Shown here piece by piece: positions 28,677 through 38,078 of a stretch of 64,000 bases of DNA. The position numbers were made by a program, and so were the translations under genes. The notes below the pieces were generated by a model. It was given only the letters and a program-made list of their open reading frames with translations. It was not told where the DNA came from and did no database searches. Source of the DNA: Brevibacillus reuszeri (GTDB taxonomy: Bacteria > Bacillota > Bacilli > Brevibacillales > Brevibacillaceae); assembly GCF_002897295.1 (NCBI RefSeq), contig NZ_BEXF01000027.1:1-64000 (forward strand). Direction: 5' to 3'. How positions within the stretch are numbered: the stretch's first letter is position 1; each line of letters starts with the position of its first letter.

Positions 28677-29318
28677 TTATAAACGGGCAGTTAGGGCAGC
28701 CAATGCATCCTGGTACACCTGCTCCATCGGCTGCTCGGCATCAATGACAACAAAGCGCTCTGGATCAAGTTCCATCGCTAATTGATAGCCTTCGCGCACC
28801 CGTTCATGAAAGCGAATACCCTCCAGATCGAGCCGGTTCACTTCCCGGCCACGCGCAGCATTGATTCGCGCCAATCCAGTCTCCGGCAGTACATCAAAAA
28901 ACAGTGTCAATTCTGGCATGCAATCCCCGACCGCAAAACGGTTAATCTCATATACGGCATCGATGCCCAATCCCCTCGCATGCCCCTGATAAGCCAAGCT
29001 GCTGTCAATAAACCGATCGCAAAGCACCAGCTTTCCTTCCGCCAGCGCCGGGATTACCTTTTCCGCCAAATGCTGACTTCTGGCGGCGGCATACAGAAGC
29101 GCTTCCGTTCTTTCGTTCATTTCTGTATGGGCAGGATTTAAAATGATTTCACGAATTTGCTCAGCAATATTTATTCCGCCAGGCTCACGGGTCAGCATGA
29201 CATTCACGCCACGAGATAGCAGCTCTTCATACAACCGCACAATAACTGTTGATTTACCGGCTCCCTCCCCGCCCTCTACAGTAATAAAACGGCCTTTTTT
29301 TCCTGTTGTCACTTCCAT
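28677..29318 (-). CDS. tmk: Thymidylate kinase
   Basis: Phosphorylates dTMP to dTDP. P-loop GGEGAGKST near residue 16, TREPGG near 42, [12 protein letters not shown] near 95 for the DR(Y/F) motif. 213 aa, full length. It lies between the Orn/Lys/Arg decarboxylase-like gene and darA. Confidence 0.97.
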   Translation of the reverse strand: MEVTTGKKGRFITVEGGEGAGKSTVIVRLYEELLSRGVNVMLTREPGGINIAEQIREIILNPAHTEMNERTEALLYAAARSQHLAEKVIPALAEGKLVLCDRFIDSSLAYQGHARGLGIDAVYEINRFAVGDCMPELTLFFDVLPETGLARINAARGREVNRLDLEGIRFHERVREGYQLAMELDPERFVVIDAEQPMEQVYQDALAALTARL

Positions 29319-29378
29319 GCTCCTTCCACACCTGTTGAAATCAGGCCCTTGCCTTTTTTATTCCTCGCTAGAGGTTTT

Positions 29379-30851
29379 TTAACGCAACACTTGTATGGTC
29401 TGCAGGCGATCGTCTTGTACACCGTGGAAACGAGTCTGCCCTGAGCGCAGCTCCTGCAGCATCACGAGGCCCTCCGCATCCATCCTTTCACCTGGGACCA
29501 GTACAGGAATGCCCGGAGGATACGGAATCACCATCTCCGCTACAATTCGACCTAACGATTGATCCAAAGCAATCGTTTCCTGGGGCATGTCAACAGCCTC
29601 GTACATCGGCAAAGCCTGTTCACGCAAATAATGGGAAGACACGACACCAGGCAAAAGCACTCGCTCTTCCCCTGGCTCTACCTGTGGCGACAGCGATTCG
29701 AGCAGTCGCGCCAATGCTTCCACGTCACGTGCCGATGTCCCTGAAGAGGCAGCCAGCAGTACATGAGAGTCATCGGACAGCTCAGGAAAAATACCGAAGC
29801 GCTCCATGTACTCATGCAGGGCAAATCCGCTCAGCTGCGAGGTGCGCAGATGCAAGAACAGCTTTAACGGATCAAGTGTAGCATACACGCTATTCGACGC
29901 TTGCTCAGGCCATTCCAGCCATTCCAGCCTGGCAACCCGCTCACGCAGCTTGTCCAAAAGCGGCAAAAGCCGGTCCCATTCACTTGAAGCCTCCAGTACC
30001 AGATGGCGCCTGGCCAGATCAAGCGAAGCCATGAGCACGTAAGAAGGACTCGATGACTGAATCATAGCTAGGTGGCGATACAACCGTGCCCGGTCGATCC
30101 GATCGCCTTTTATGTGAAGCATGGAGGACATCGTCATAGCTGTAGCCATCTTGTGTGTGGACTGCACGGCTGCATCTGCTCCAGACTGCATCGCAGACCG
30201 AGGAAAAGCGGAATGAAAGCCATAATGTGCGCCATGTGCTTCATCGATTAACAGCGGCACATCAAACCGATGGACGGTCGCAGCCATTTTTGCCAAATCA
30301 ATGCCCATTCCGTAATAGGTAGGATTGGTCAAAAAGACGGCTTTGGCATCCGGATGGGCGTGCAGTGCTCGTTCCACGTCTTCTCGCCTGACACCTGCAG
30401 CTACTCCTGTCGCCAAATCGACAGCCGGCACCAAAAAGATCGGCGTCGCTCTGGCCATGATAATTCCGTGATAAACAGATTTATGGCAGTTCCTTTGAAC
30501 AAGTATTTTATCGCCTGGACGGCATACCGTCATAATCAGCGCTACATTGCCTACCGTGCTGCCTCCGATGAGAAACCTCGTCTCATCTGCGGCAAATGCT
30601 TCGGCAGCCAGTCCCTGCGCTTCTGCAATCACGCCAGTAGGTTGATGAAGATCGTCTGTTCCGCTGATCTCAGTCAAATCGAGCTCCAATATTTCCTGAA
30701 ACCGATTTTTTGCATGGCTATCAAAGCTATGTCCCATCTTGTGCCCAGGCACATGAAATGGGTGCGGGCGACGCTTGGCATGCCGTTCTAGCTGTTCATA
30801 CAAAGGCGCATGCTTTTGTCTCTCTCTAAAATCAGCATCTTTCTCCACCAC
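29379..30851 (-). CDS. Orn/Lys/Arg decarboxylase-family PLP enzyme (YaaO-like)
   Basis: Fold-type I PLP decarboxylase. Seen: FHVPGHKMG near residue 33, GGSTVGNVALIM for phosphate binding, LLIDEAHGAHYG with the cofactor Asp, and QSTHKMATAMT, whose Lys should form the internal aldimine. The C-terminal decarboxylase domain is complete (490 aa). It holds the yaaO position upstream of tmk. Substrate (Lys, Arg or Orn) cannot be decided from the sequence. Confidence 0.93.
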   Translation of the reverse strand: MVEKDADFRERQKHAPLYEQLERHAKRRPHPFHVPGHKMGHSFDSHAKNRFQEILELDLTEISGTDDLHQPTGVIAEAQGLAAEAFAADETRFLIGGSTVGNVALIMTVCRPGDKILVQRNCHKSVYHGIIMARATPIFLVPAVDLATGVAAGVRREDVERALHAHPDAKAVFLTNPTYYGMGIDLAKMAATVHRFDVPLLIDEAHGAHYGFHSAFPRSAMQSGADAAVQSTHKMATAMTMSSMLHIKGDRIDRARLYRHLAMIQSSSPSYVLMASLDLARRHLVLEASSEWDRLLPLLDKLRERVARLEWLEWPEQASNSVYATLDPLKLFLHLRTSQLSGFALHEYMERFGIFPELSDDSHVLLAASSGTSARDVEALARLLESLSPQVEPGEERVLLPGVVSSHYLREQALPMYEAVDMPQETIALDQSLGRIVAEMVIPYPPGIPVLVPGERMDAEGLVMLQELRSGQTRFHGVQDDRLQTIQVLR

Positions 30852-30948
30852 GCGCTACTCACGTCCTTATTTCTTAATTTACCCCCACTATTTTAGCACG
30901 ATTTGGCAAGAGAAAAACGTGATTTCATCAAGCTTTTTCCGCAACGAA

Positions 30949-30982
30949 AAAAGACACCGGGGATTCATCCGATGCCTTTTTT
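30949..30982 (-). terminator. Probable terminator of csfB
   Basis: On the minus strand AAAAAAGGCATCGG pairs imperfectly with CCGGTGTCTTTTTT across a short loop, 15 nt after the csfB stop; mismatches and a G-U are present. Confidence 0.6.
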
Positions 30983-30996
30983 CACTTGCGCATCTT

Positions 30997-31179
30997 TTAC
31001 GCGTCTTTTCGTAACCATATACGCCTCATCTGGTGAATAAAGAACGGGTACTTTTCGTCCTGTACGTCGGTATTTACCATCTCCTGCTCGCATCTCTGAC
31101 AGATAAACTGCTCACAGATGGCGATTCCGTCGCTGCGTTCCAGTTCACAGACGATACATCGCTGAGCAACCTTTTCCAT
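30997..31179 (-). CDS. csfB: Anti-sigma-G factor Gin (CsfB)
   Basis: Zinc-binding inhibitor that keeps sigma-G (and later sigma-E) inactive at the wrong stage. The 60-residue form starts MEKVAQRCIVCELERSDG; the pairs CIVC and CQRC are the zinc ligands. An ATG 13 codons upstream lacks a ribosome site, and B. subtilis CsfB is 64 aa, so the shorter form is preferred. It lies in the expected slot between bofA and yaaO, interrupted here by the 31.2-33.1 kb genes. Confidence 0.85.
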   Translation of the reverse strand: MEKVAQRCIVCELERSDGIAICEQFICQRCEQEMVNTDVQDEKYPFFIHQMRRIWLRKDA

Positions 31180-31239
31180 AGTGTAAACGCCTGCCCTTTT
31201 CCTCAATCTACCAATCATTATACCCCATTATAATCAGCA

Positions 31240-32247
31240 TCATTCCCAAACGTTCGTCTTTTCGCCGATAGCACGGTAACCTTTTAAGTAGGCCTGGGCT
31301 TCCTGGATGGGAAAAGTAGCAGCAGCATCCACTACTACCGCCTGTCTCATGAGACGGACAAGCTGATACAGTGGCAATTCACCCAGCCTATCACCTATAC
31401 CTCCAATGACCAGTAAATCCGTGTTTTCAAGCGTTTTTTCCCAATTTTTGCAAATTGTCCATTCTGGAAATTTGTTATTCGGAAATAGCTTGTCCTCCCA
31501 TCCGTAGAGGAAAACCTCTTTACCAGCCAACCAATCAGCAGGCATCTGGCTCCACAGGGACATCGGCCCCCACAAAGCAACTTTCTGCATGTTCGCTTTT
31601 TGCAGGATAGGCCTGCACTCCCGCTCAAGCCACTGGCACACTTTTGCATGGTCCATTCGCTCTGGATACAGCCATTGTTGGCCAATTCGCGTGTCCATCC
31701 CGAGCGCCCGAGATACCCTTTGCAATGAAATGTGTTGCCCGTCGCATACCTCGCCCAGCTCGAAATAGAACTGTTCCTTCCAAGCCAAATAACGTGGCAA
31801 TTGATGAATAACTTCATCTACTTCACGTCTCTGACATACCATCGACATACGATCGTGATGAGCGAGCTGGCGGCAGAGTCGGCGTACCCATACTCCATTT
31901 GGATTGCCGCCAAGCAGTACACGCTCTCCACCACAGAAAAAAGCCATTCGGACTACTTCCCAGCTTTCTTGGTTCGTATCTGCTAGGGCTAGTGTATCCG
32001 CAAATCCTTTGGGAATATCTTCTCCATAGACAAGCAGCAAGCCCGGTGTCTCGCACATTCGTATATCTCTACGTTGTAGAACCGCAGTATGATCCGTGTG
32101 GGCGACAAGAAGCCCTGCCGCTCCATCGGGTAACACATCACCCATTCCCCATGGTTTCAATATAATCCCGCATGCAGCCAAATCCTCCTGCACATGTGGA
32201 GCAACTCTGTCCGCAGACGTGAGAAGCGTCATGATGTAGCTAGACAA
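31240..32247 (-). CDS. Protein of unknown function with a UDP-glucose-dehydrogenase-like middle and C-terminal region
   Basis: I do not recognise a named family. Residues ~150-210 (EVDEVIHQLPRYLAWKEQF, then VSRALGMDTRIGQQWL) resemble the helical linker of UDP-glucose/GDP-mannose dehydrogenases, where VGxDxRIG is usual. The C-terminus (VVDAAATFPIQEAQAYLKGY, then RAIG) resembles their UDP-binding domain. The N-terminal GxGxxG NAD loop and the catalytic GGSCFPKD loop are absent, so it is probably not an active dehydrogenase. Start is TTG 32245-32247 with GAGGAGG 7 nt upstream. It sits between csfB and a membrane gene in a place with no B. subtilis counterpart. Confidence 0.75.
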   Translation of the reverse strand: MSSYIMTLLTSADRVAPHVQEDLAACGIILKPWGMGDVLPDGAAGLLVAHTDHTAVLQRRDIRMCETPGLLLVYGEDIPKGFADTLALADTNQESWEVVRMAFFCGGERVLLGGNPNGVWVRRLCRQLAHHDRMSMVCQRREVDEVIHQLPRYLAWKEQFYFELGEVCDGQHISLQRVSRALGMDTRIGQQWLYPERMDHAKVCQWLERECRPILQKANMQKVALWGPMSLWSQMPADWLAGKEVFLYGWEDKLFPNNKFPEWTICKNWEKTLENTDLLVIGGIGDRLGELPLYQLVRLMRQAVVVDAAATFPIQEAQAYLKGYRAIGEKTNVWE

Positions 32248-32573
32248 ACAATATCCTCCTCTCTAACGTATCGAGCGATCGACGACCGTACCATTTCGTT
32301 CCTTTTATCGTACCCATTAACGACGAACCCATGACGTAAATCAGCTTCACCTAGGAGCAGTGGCGCAACCAGATCAGGAAATTCCCCCGCTGGATACACC
32401 TTGTCTGCAACGGGCTCGGACGCGAGACATGATAAAAAAGCCGTTGGGCGGTGACCAACAGCTTGGTTTTTCGATACGTATCCAGCTTCCTCAAGATCGG
32501 CCCAGTGTGCGATAATAAGGAAAATTGTTTTGGAGGAAGTGAAGTAACTTCTATGAGAGAACCCCTGCATCAA
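32229..32573 (-). CDS. Possible small CDS or gene remnant upstream of the UGDH-like gene
   Basis: A 114-codon frame whose second half reads like protein (VYPAGEFPDLVAPLLLGEAD, later VNGYDKRNEMVRSSIARY), with ordinary codon choice. It overlaps the next gene by 19 nt and the divergent membrane gene's start by 21 nt, and has no ribosome site at its ATG. It may be real, a remnant, or chance. If it is not real, 32248-32552 is a ~300-nt divergent promoter region in which I see nothing else certain. Confidence 0.3.
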   Translation of the reverse strand: MMQGFSHRSYFTSSKTIFLIIAHWADLEEAGYVSKNQAVGHRPTAFLSCLASEPVADKVYPAGEFPDLVAPLLLGEADLRHGFVVNGYDKRNEMVRSSIARYVREEDIVCLATS

Positions 32574-33080
32574 ACCATATATAGCTACAAGCTTCTCTAT
32601 CGCTTTCGCTGGAACCCTATCGGTTATTTACTTCAGCTTCTGCTCATCGGTTTGTCTCTGATCGGAATCTCACTTGTTTTACATGTGCCTGTCTTAAAGC
32701 TGATCGTCACATTGGCGATTTTCCCCGTTGTCCCGATTTGTCATTTAGTCGTTTTTCGCCTGTTTACAGCGATGCGCGGGCTGAAGCCTCAAACGACTGC
32801 CGATATGCTTGTCTCCCCGTGGTGGGGAACCGGATTCCCTCTTCCCGTGCCGATGTCGGTATTCCGTGCCAGCGAGAGCATCGTACTCGCCGGGAGTATT
32901 CTCATCTCCGCAGGTGCTTTTGTGTGGCTACCAGAGGAATACGGCCTGATGCTGCTAGGTGCGACAGTGATTCTGGCCCTACCTCGCCTGATTGCTTTAA
33001 TCGCTTCCTATCGTCAGCCAGGTAACAGTCGCGTCAAATACGAGAACCGTGGCGTTGCTTTTTTGCTGACAGATGGATGA
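32553..33080 (+). CDS. Membrane protein of unknown function
   Basis: 175 residues starting MREPLHQTIYSYKLLYRFRW. Four hydrophobic segments lie at ~27-45, ~50-70, ~112-132 and ~136-155, so it is a polytopic inner-membrane protein with a basic soluble tail. GGAGG lies 16 nt before the ATG, longer than usual, leaving the start uncertain. It is one of few plus-strand genes here and converges on bofA. No function inferred. Confidence 0.65.
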   Translation: MREPLHQTIYSYKLLYRFRWNPIGYLLQLLLIGLSLIGISLVLHVPVLKLIVTLAIFPVVPICHLVVFRLFTAMRGLKPQTTADMLVSPWWGTGFPLPVPMSVFRASESIVLAGSILISAGAFVWLPEEYGLMLLGATVILALPRLIALIASYRQPGNSRVKYENRGVAFLLTDG

Positions 33081-33102
33081 GAAGAGCTTTTCAGCATAGA
33101 AG

Positions 33103-33369
33103 CTACATCACCCATAGCTTGATGACAATCAACGCGGCCAGACCTGGCAGGCGGAGAAAGCCTGCGAGCAAGGCCGTAACGGGGTTGATCGGGATATGAA
33201 AGCTGGCCAATTCACCAACCAGATTGGTAAAAAACAGAAGAATCGCACCAATTACTAGCTGCATGACCCCAAATCCAAGCCACCGGATTGGACCTGTAAC
33301 AGACTTGCTTGCCGTTATCAGCAGTAAGATCCCGATAATGATTAGCGCTATGATCCACCCTGTAGACAT
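33103..33369 (-). CDS. bofA: Pro-sigma-K processing inhibitor BofA
   Basis: Membrane protein that with SpoIVFA holds SpoIVFB inactive until the forespore signal. 88 residues with hydrophobic segments at ~5-20, ~32-48 and ~60-85; the C-terminal NPVTALLAGFLRLPGLAALI block is the family signature. Starts 11 nt after yaaL, as in B. subtilis yaaL-bofA. Confidence 0.94.
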   Translation of the reverse strand: MSTGWIIALIIIGILLLITASKSVTGPIRWLGFGVMQLVIGAILLFFTNLVGELASFHIPINPVTALLAGFLRLPGLAALIVIKLWVM

Positions 33370-33380
33370 GAGCTTCCCTC

Positions 33381-33611
33381 CTAGGCTTGCTTCCGATACC
33401 GCTCTCGTTTCGCTTGCGCAAGAAGATACATATAGCGTTTTTCGGTTAGATGCAAATAGTAAATGACATCGTCCAAGCTACTATCCGGCTCACTGATTTC
33501 TGCGAGATGGCGGGCATGCTGCCAATTCAAGCGTGCCTGATTCACCGCCACATCCAGTTCTTCTGCATCCCAAGCGATAACAACACTCGCCCTCTTCCTC
33601 CACCTGCTCAC
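33381..33611 (-). CDS. yaaL: YaaL family protein (DUF2508)
   Basis: 76-residue helical protein of unknown function. Family block LDVAVNQARLNWQHARHLAE and a C-terminal KRYMYLLAQAKRERYR are visible. Located directly before bofA. Confidence 0.85.
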   Translation of the reverse strand: MSRWRKRASVVIAWDAEELDVAVNQARLNWQHARHLAEISEPDSSLDDVIYYLHLTEKRYMYLLAQAKRERYRKQA

Positions 33612-33627
33612 CAGATAAGTTCCCCCT

Positions 33628-34602
33628 TTAGTTAAAGTAGTATAGAACCCCTGTCAGATTGTTTATTGCATGCAGCAATACGGCCCCCCAAATTGATTGA
33701 TACCGATGCCGGACAAATCCAAGTCCAAGTCCAATGACAAACAGTGGCACAAACAACGCGATATCAATATGCAACAGCGCGAACCAGAGACTGGTGAGCA
33801 AAATACCGAGAATAGCCCCCAAGCGACGTACTAAAAACGTTTGAACTACACCGCGAAACAGCACCTCCTCCGCAATCGGCACCAATATCCCGATAACGAC
33901 AAACGATGCGATAGACGCGAGCCAATCCGTGTCTTTCGCCTGCAAAATTTCATTCTCAATCTGTTGCTCCCGTTCGGAAGATAGAGACAGTCCAAAAAAG
34001 TCCGCCACCGGATTCGTAATCGCTACGTCTAACACCTTGGAAATGAAAAAAAACAGCACCACAAGCGCGATGATCATCTGTCCAAGCCGAACGGGGCGCG
34101 TCAGACCGATTTCTGCCCAACGACCTCGGAACCATAGTGGTATCAACAGCAGGAGAAACAATTGAAACGATGCAGATTCCAACGTCCCCCCAATCGTTCC
34201 CTCGGAAAAGATGGTACCCTCCAGAAAAAATCCGTACAAAAGCAGGACCCCGGTTTGAAAGGCATGCATCCAAGCCACTATGTGGATCACATCATTTCCT
34301 GACAAATCCCGGTTTTCCCAGAGCCAAGAAGATTGGTTTCTTTCTCTCCATTGGGCGATGACAAATCCGATTGTGACGACAAAGCTACAAAACACAACAG
34401 CCAAAATGAGGAGCGATACCCACATCGGCGGCTGGTCTGTTGTAGAAACAATCCATCGTCCGTCATTACCCAGCTGAAAACGAATCATGGTAAACTCTGC
34501 TGCAAACATAAGCCAATATCCAATAAACAGCATGATCGCCCACGGAGTGGACTTTTGTCGCTGTACCTCTGTTCGCAGCAACAGTCCTGGTCCTGTCAAC
34601 AT
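33628..34602 (-). CDS. CPBP/CAAX-type intramembrane metalloprotease
   Basis: Polytopic membrane protein (about eight hydrophobic segments, 324 aa). C-terminal half holds the Abi/CPBP motifs: EEVLFRGVVQTFLVRR (Glu-Glu and Arg), FALLHID (His) and HAINN. Relatives act in bacteriocin self-immunity or membrane-protein processing; the substrate is unknown. Inserted between recR and yaaL with the SRPBCC gene, where B. subtilis has nothing. Confidence 0.87.
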   Translation of the reverse strand: MLTGPGLLLRTEVQRQKSTPWAIMLFIGYWLMFAAEFTMIRFQLGNDGRWIVSTTDQPPMWVSLLILAVVFCSFVVTIGFVIAQWRERNQSSWLWENRDLSGNDVIHIVAWMHAFQTGVLLLYGFFLEGTIFSEGTIGGTLESASFQLFLLLLIPLWFRGRWAEIGLTRPVRLGQMIIALVVLFFFISKVLDVAITNPVADFFGLSLSSEREQQIENEILQAKDTDWLASIASFVVIGILVPIAEEVLFRGVVQTFLVRRLGAILGILLTSLWFALLHIDIALFVPLFVIGLGLGFVRHRYQSIWGAVLLHAINNLTGVLYYFN

Positions 34603-34672
34603 CTCCTCACGCTCCTACTCCCACTCTATGTCTCGTCCATTCAAAAAAGTCCGTTTGATTTGTCCACTTCAT

Positions 34673-35149
34673 TTATTGCCACCGAATATCTTTCGCCTGC
34701 GCTTCTGCCACACTCTGGATATACTCATTGCGCGTTCGTAAAAAATCGGTCATGTACTTTTCCAAGACAAGCCTATCGACAATTTTACCAAGCAGCCCAA
34801 AGGGAGAGGTGTAATCAAACGTGTCCAGCATCCGAGTCTGACTCTGTCCCAACGGAATAAATTCATGCTCATGTCGAAACCGCTTGAACGCTCCCGCCAC
34901 CATCTCATCAACAAAATACCGTGGCTCTTCCATCTCGGTAATCTTGGCGGTCAAATTTTGCTTGATCCCAAAATGGATTGCTTCCCAGGTGACAGACTCC
35001 CCTAGTTGAATCAATCCGCTCGTCACACCAGCGATCGCCCTTTCGCGGGTCTTCGCCGTAGACTCCATATGTAAATCAATGCTCCTCGCTGCATCAAAGC
35101 AGATTTGCTGCGGCGCATGAATCAGAAATTCCATGCGGATGACCGGCAT
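34673..35149 (-). CDS. SRPBCC (START-like) family protein
   Basis: 158 residues with the helix-grip pattern: IRMEFLIHAPQQICFDAARS at the N-terminus, GESVTWEAIHFGIKQNLTAK in the middle and a long C-terminal helix. This subgroup is often annotated as a cell-division-inhibitor/cyclase-like ligand-binding protein; ligand unknown. Starts ~107 nt downstream of the recR stop. Confidence 0.83.
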   Translation of the reverse strand: MPVIRMEFLIHAPQQICFDAARSIDLHMESTAKTRERAIAGVTSGLIQLGESVTWEAIHFGIKQNLTAKITEMEEPRYFVDEMVAGAFKRFRHEHEFIPLGQSQTRMLDTFDYTSPFGLLGKIVDRLVLEKYMTDFLRTRNEYIQSVAEAQAKDIRWQ

Positions 35150-35255
35150 ATCGCTTCCCCCCTCGGCTTTCCAGCTTTATCTCGCTATCGAGTTTACACT
35201 TTTCCAAAGAAAAATGAAAAAAGACAGGTATAAGAACCCTGTCTTCTCTTCGTTC

Positions 35256-35852
35256 CTATAGATCACGCCTGCCCTCGAGTGCCTTGGTCAGCGTTACCTC
35301 ATCCGCATATTCCAAATCTCCACCTACCGGCAATCCATGTGCAATGCGCGTAACACGAATCCCAAAAGGCTTGATGAGGCGGGATATGTACATTGCAGTG
35401 GCTTCGCCTTCGATGTTTGGGTTTGTTGCCAGGATGACTTCCTTTACCTGCTCGTCGCCCAGACGCTTTAACAAATCAGGAATCCGGATATCCTCCGGCC
35501 CTATCCCATCCATCGGAGAGATCGCACCGTGAAGTACGTGATAGTATCCTTCAAACTCCCTGGTTTTTTCCATGGCCACTACGTCTCTAGGCTCCTGTAC
35601 AACACAAATAATCGATCCGTCCCTGCGTTTGTCGCGACAAATATGGCAAGGGTCCAAATCCGTAATGTTGTTGCACACAGAACAGTAGTGGAGCTGACGC
35701 TTGGCATTCACTAGCGCTTTCGCCAGATCCAGTACATCGTCTTCCTTCATATTGAGAACAAAGAAGGCAAGCCGCCCAGCGGTCTTGGGACCAATGCCAG
35801 GCAGTTTCATAAATCCTTCAATTAGCTTCGACACCGGTTCTGGATAGAACAT
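35256..35852 (-). CDS. recR: Recombination protein RecR
   Basis: Acts with RecF/RecO in gap repair. N-terminal HhH ([18 protein letters not shown]), four-Cys zinc finger ([16 protein letters not shown]), Toprim ([16 protein letters not shown]) and C-terminal Walker-like region; 198 aa. Follows ebfC by 40 nt, as usual. Confidence 0.98.
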   Translation of the reverse strand: MFYPEPVSKLIEGFMKLPGIGPKTAGRLAFFVLNMKEDDVLDLAKALVNAKRQLHYCSVCNNITDLDPCHICRDKRRDGSIICVVQEPRDVVAMEKTREFEGYYHVLHGAISPMDGIGPEDIRIPDLLKRLGDEQVKEVILATNPNIEGEATAMYISRLIKPFGIRVTRIAHGLPVGGDLEYADEVTLTKALEGRRDL

Positions 35853-35891
35853 CGCGTATTACTCCTTTACCTGTCTACACACTCTACCTGA

Positions 35892-36212
35892 TTAAAACAG
35901 GCCTGGGATGTTCATGCCTCCAGTAAATTTGCCCATTTCTTTGCCTACCATCTCATCTGCCTTGCGCAGAGCGTCGTTGACAGCAGTCAAAACGAGGTCT
36001 TGCAGCATTTCTACGTCCTCAGGGTCTACTACCTCTGGCTTGATCACGATATCTTTAATTTGCTTGTGACCATCTGCTTTCACAAGTACTGCCCCGCCAC
36101 CTGCGGAACCTTCTACGATTTTATCCTTCAAGCCCTCTTGCGCTTTTTGCATTTCTTCTTGCATCTTTTTCACTTGCTTCATCATTTGTTGCATTTGCTG
36201 CATGTTTTTCAT
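35892..36212 (-). CDS. ebfC: YbaB/EbfC family nucleoid-associated protein (YaaK)
   Basis: Small DNA-binding protein, 106 aa. N-terminal Met/Gln/Lys-rich helix ([19 protein letters not shown]), then the [11 protein letters not shown] strand-turn and the C-terminal GGMNIPGLF. Lies between dnaX and recR as in most bacteria. Confidence 0.96.
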   Translation of the reverse strand: MKNMQQMQQMMKQVKKMQEEMQKAQEGLKDKIVEGSAGGGAVLVKADGHKQIKDIVIKPEVVDPEDVEMLQDLVLTAVNDALRKADEMVGKEMGKFTGGMNIPGLF

Positions 36213-36244
36213 TGGGGTGTTCCTCCCTTATTGTTGTTACGGAT

Positions 36245-37951
36245 TTAGTCTTTTACTTCCACAAGCCCTTCGCCAACGAGCTTTATTGCCTCAGCTAAAA
36301 AGGGGTCCTGGCCGTCATCGGCAGATTCATCCTTTTGCCCTATCTGCTCATCTACGCCTTGCCATTCTTCTTCCATGACGGATAAAAGCTGCAAGGGCCT
36401 GCCCAGCGCATTTGACATGACACGCTCAACTACGCCCCGAAGCTCAGGCTCCATGGTTTTGTCACAGTGGATCGGGCTTTTAAAGGTGACCACGACAGCG
36501 TCGCTGCCAGCAGCAACTGGCTGACCATTTACGAGCCATGCTTGGTACTGGATCTTGACCTTTTTTAAATCCGTCAAAATCTGGCTCCATTGTCCACGTA
36601 CCTGTCTCGTAAGGTTCTCATCGAGCGTCTTGGCTACTTCCCGTACCCGGTTAATTGGTGTACGAGAGCCGCCACCAGCTGCCGCAATACGTCTTGGCTC
36701 GACCTTTCGGGGTTCTTCTGCATTTGGTTGACCTGGGATCACTACCTGTCCCTGCAGCACTTGCGCCAATCTTTCTTCCAATACACGTATACGATTGGAC
36801 ATGCCGGACAGTTCCTCATTGTTCATCGGAGCAGCATCCTCTGCAGCTGCCCCCCCGCTTTGAGTCGCGGAAGGCTGACACATTTTAACCAGTGTCAGCT
36901 CCACTAAAACGCGAGCATACGTTGACCATTTTAACTGGGCAAGCGCTGCATTGCACATCTCAATCGTCGCATACAGATCAGGCAGCGTATAAAGCTTTGC
37001 CACTTCAGCGAACTGATCGTCTATCATTGTCCGCTCCACGATCTCTTCGAGCTGAGGAGCCGTCTTCAGTAGAAGCATATCGCGGTAGTAGTAGAGAAAA
37101 TCATGTAAGAATTGCTCAGGGTCCTTGCCCTGTACCATCACCTGGTCAAACTGTTCCATGACCTGAGCTACATCGCGATGGACAATATGGTGGGCGAGGA
37201 CGGAAAAGTAGGTTTGGGCCACCGTTCCGGTTATTTGCATGATATCACTTGCCCGAACCTCATCCTTGCTGTAGCTGATTGCCTGGTCCAAGAGGCTCAG
37301 TGCGTCACGCGCACCGCCTTCTGCCATTTTCGCAACCAGCTGCAAAGCCTGCTCCTCTACTCGCACTCCCTGCGACTCACAAATCTTCTGAAGAAGATTA
37401 ACCATTACCTTTAAAGGAATCCGGTGAAAATCAAATCGCTGGCAACGAGAAATGATCGTTGCGGGCAGCTTATGCGGCTCTGTAGTCGCCAAAATAAAAA
37501 TGACGTGTGACGGTGGCTCCTCCAGCGTTTTTAACAAAGCATTGAATGCCTCCGTCGTCAGCATATGCACCTCGTCAATGATGTACACCTTGTACCTGAC
37601 GTCGCTAGGGGCAAATTTCACTTTGTCACGGATGTCACGGATTTCTTCGACCCCACGGTTAGACGCGGCGTCAATCTCCAGCACATCGGTCACGGAACCA
37701 TTGGAGATTGCTTTGCATGTTTCGCATTGATTACACGGCTCGCCGTCTATCGGCTGCTCGCAGTTGACTGCTTTGGCCATGATCTTGGCCGCGCTCGTCT
37801 TACCCGTACCACGGGGACCGTTGAACAAATAGGCGTGGGACAGCCTGCTTTCGCGTAAGGCATTACGCAAAGTAATCGTCACATGTTCTTGTCCGACTAC
37901 ATCCTGAAACGTCTGTGGTCGATATACGCGATATAGCGCGGTATAAGCCAT
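36245..37951 (-). CDS. dnaX: DNA polymerase III gamma/tau subunit
   Basis: Clamp-loader motor. AAA+ N-terminal part: P-loop FNGPRGTGKTSAAK near residue 43, four-Cys zinc module (CEQPIDGEPCNQCETC) and DEVHMLTTEAFNALLKTLEEPP; C-terminal tau region after ~375. Start at ATG 37949-37951 (MAYTALYRVYRPQ, 568 aa), the conserved N-terminus; the 13 extra upstream codons are not family-like. First gene of dnaX-ebfC-recR. Confidence 0.97.
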   Translation of the reverse strand: MAYTALYRVYRPQTFQDVVGQEHVTITLRNALRESRLSHAYLFNGPRGTGKTSAAKIMAKAVNCEQPIDGEPCNQCETCKAISNGSVTDVLEIDAASNRGVEEIRDIRDKVKFAPSDVRYKVYIIDEVHMLTTEAFNALLKTLEEPPSHVIFILATTEPHKLPATIISRCQRFDFHRIPLKVMVNLLQKICESQGVRVEEQALQLVAKMAEGGARDALSLLDQAISYSKDEVRASDIMQITGTVAQTYFSVLAHHIVHRDVAQVMEQFDQVMVQGKDPEQFLHDFLYYYRDMLLLKTAPQLEEIVERTMIDDQFAEVAKLYTLPDLYATIEMCNAALAQLKWSTYARVLVELTLVKMCQPSATQSGGAAAEDAAPMNNEELSGMSNRIRVLEERLAQVLQGQVVIPGQPNAEEPRKVEPRRIAAAGGGSRTPINRVREVAKTLDENLTRQVRGQWSQILTDLKKVKIQYQAWLVNGQPVAAGSDAVVVTFKSPIHCDKTMEPELRGVVERVMSNALGRPLQLLSVMEEEWQGVDEQIGQKDESADDGQDPFLAEAIKLVGEGLVEVKD

Positions 37952-38029
37952 GTTCGTGTGACACTCCCCATCTGCACAGTCCTCTTCCATATTCTATTTA
38001 TTATACACTATCGAGGTGGTTCGTACAAA

Positions 38030-38062
38030 GAAAACGCCCCATCACATGTGTGCGGGACGCTT
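38030..38062 (-). terminator. Terminator of the PAS histidine kinase gene
   Basis: AAGCGTCCC / GGGGCGTT arms with a mismatch, then TTTTC on the minus strand, 17 nt beyond the kinase stop. Confidence 0.65.
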
Positions 38063-38078
38063 CTGGTACATGCTGTTA

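Noticed and set aside
31210-31260. Sigma-F promoter for csfB
   Set aside because: GTATA is present but the -10 match is poor.
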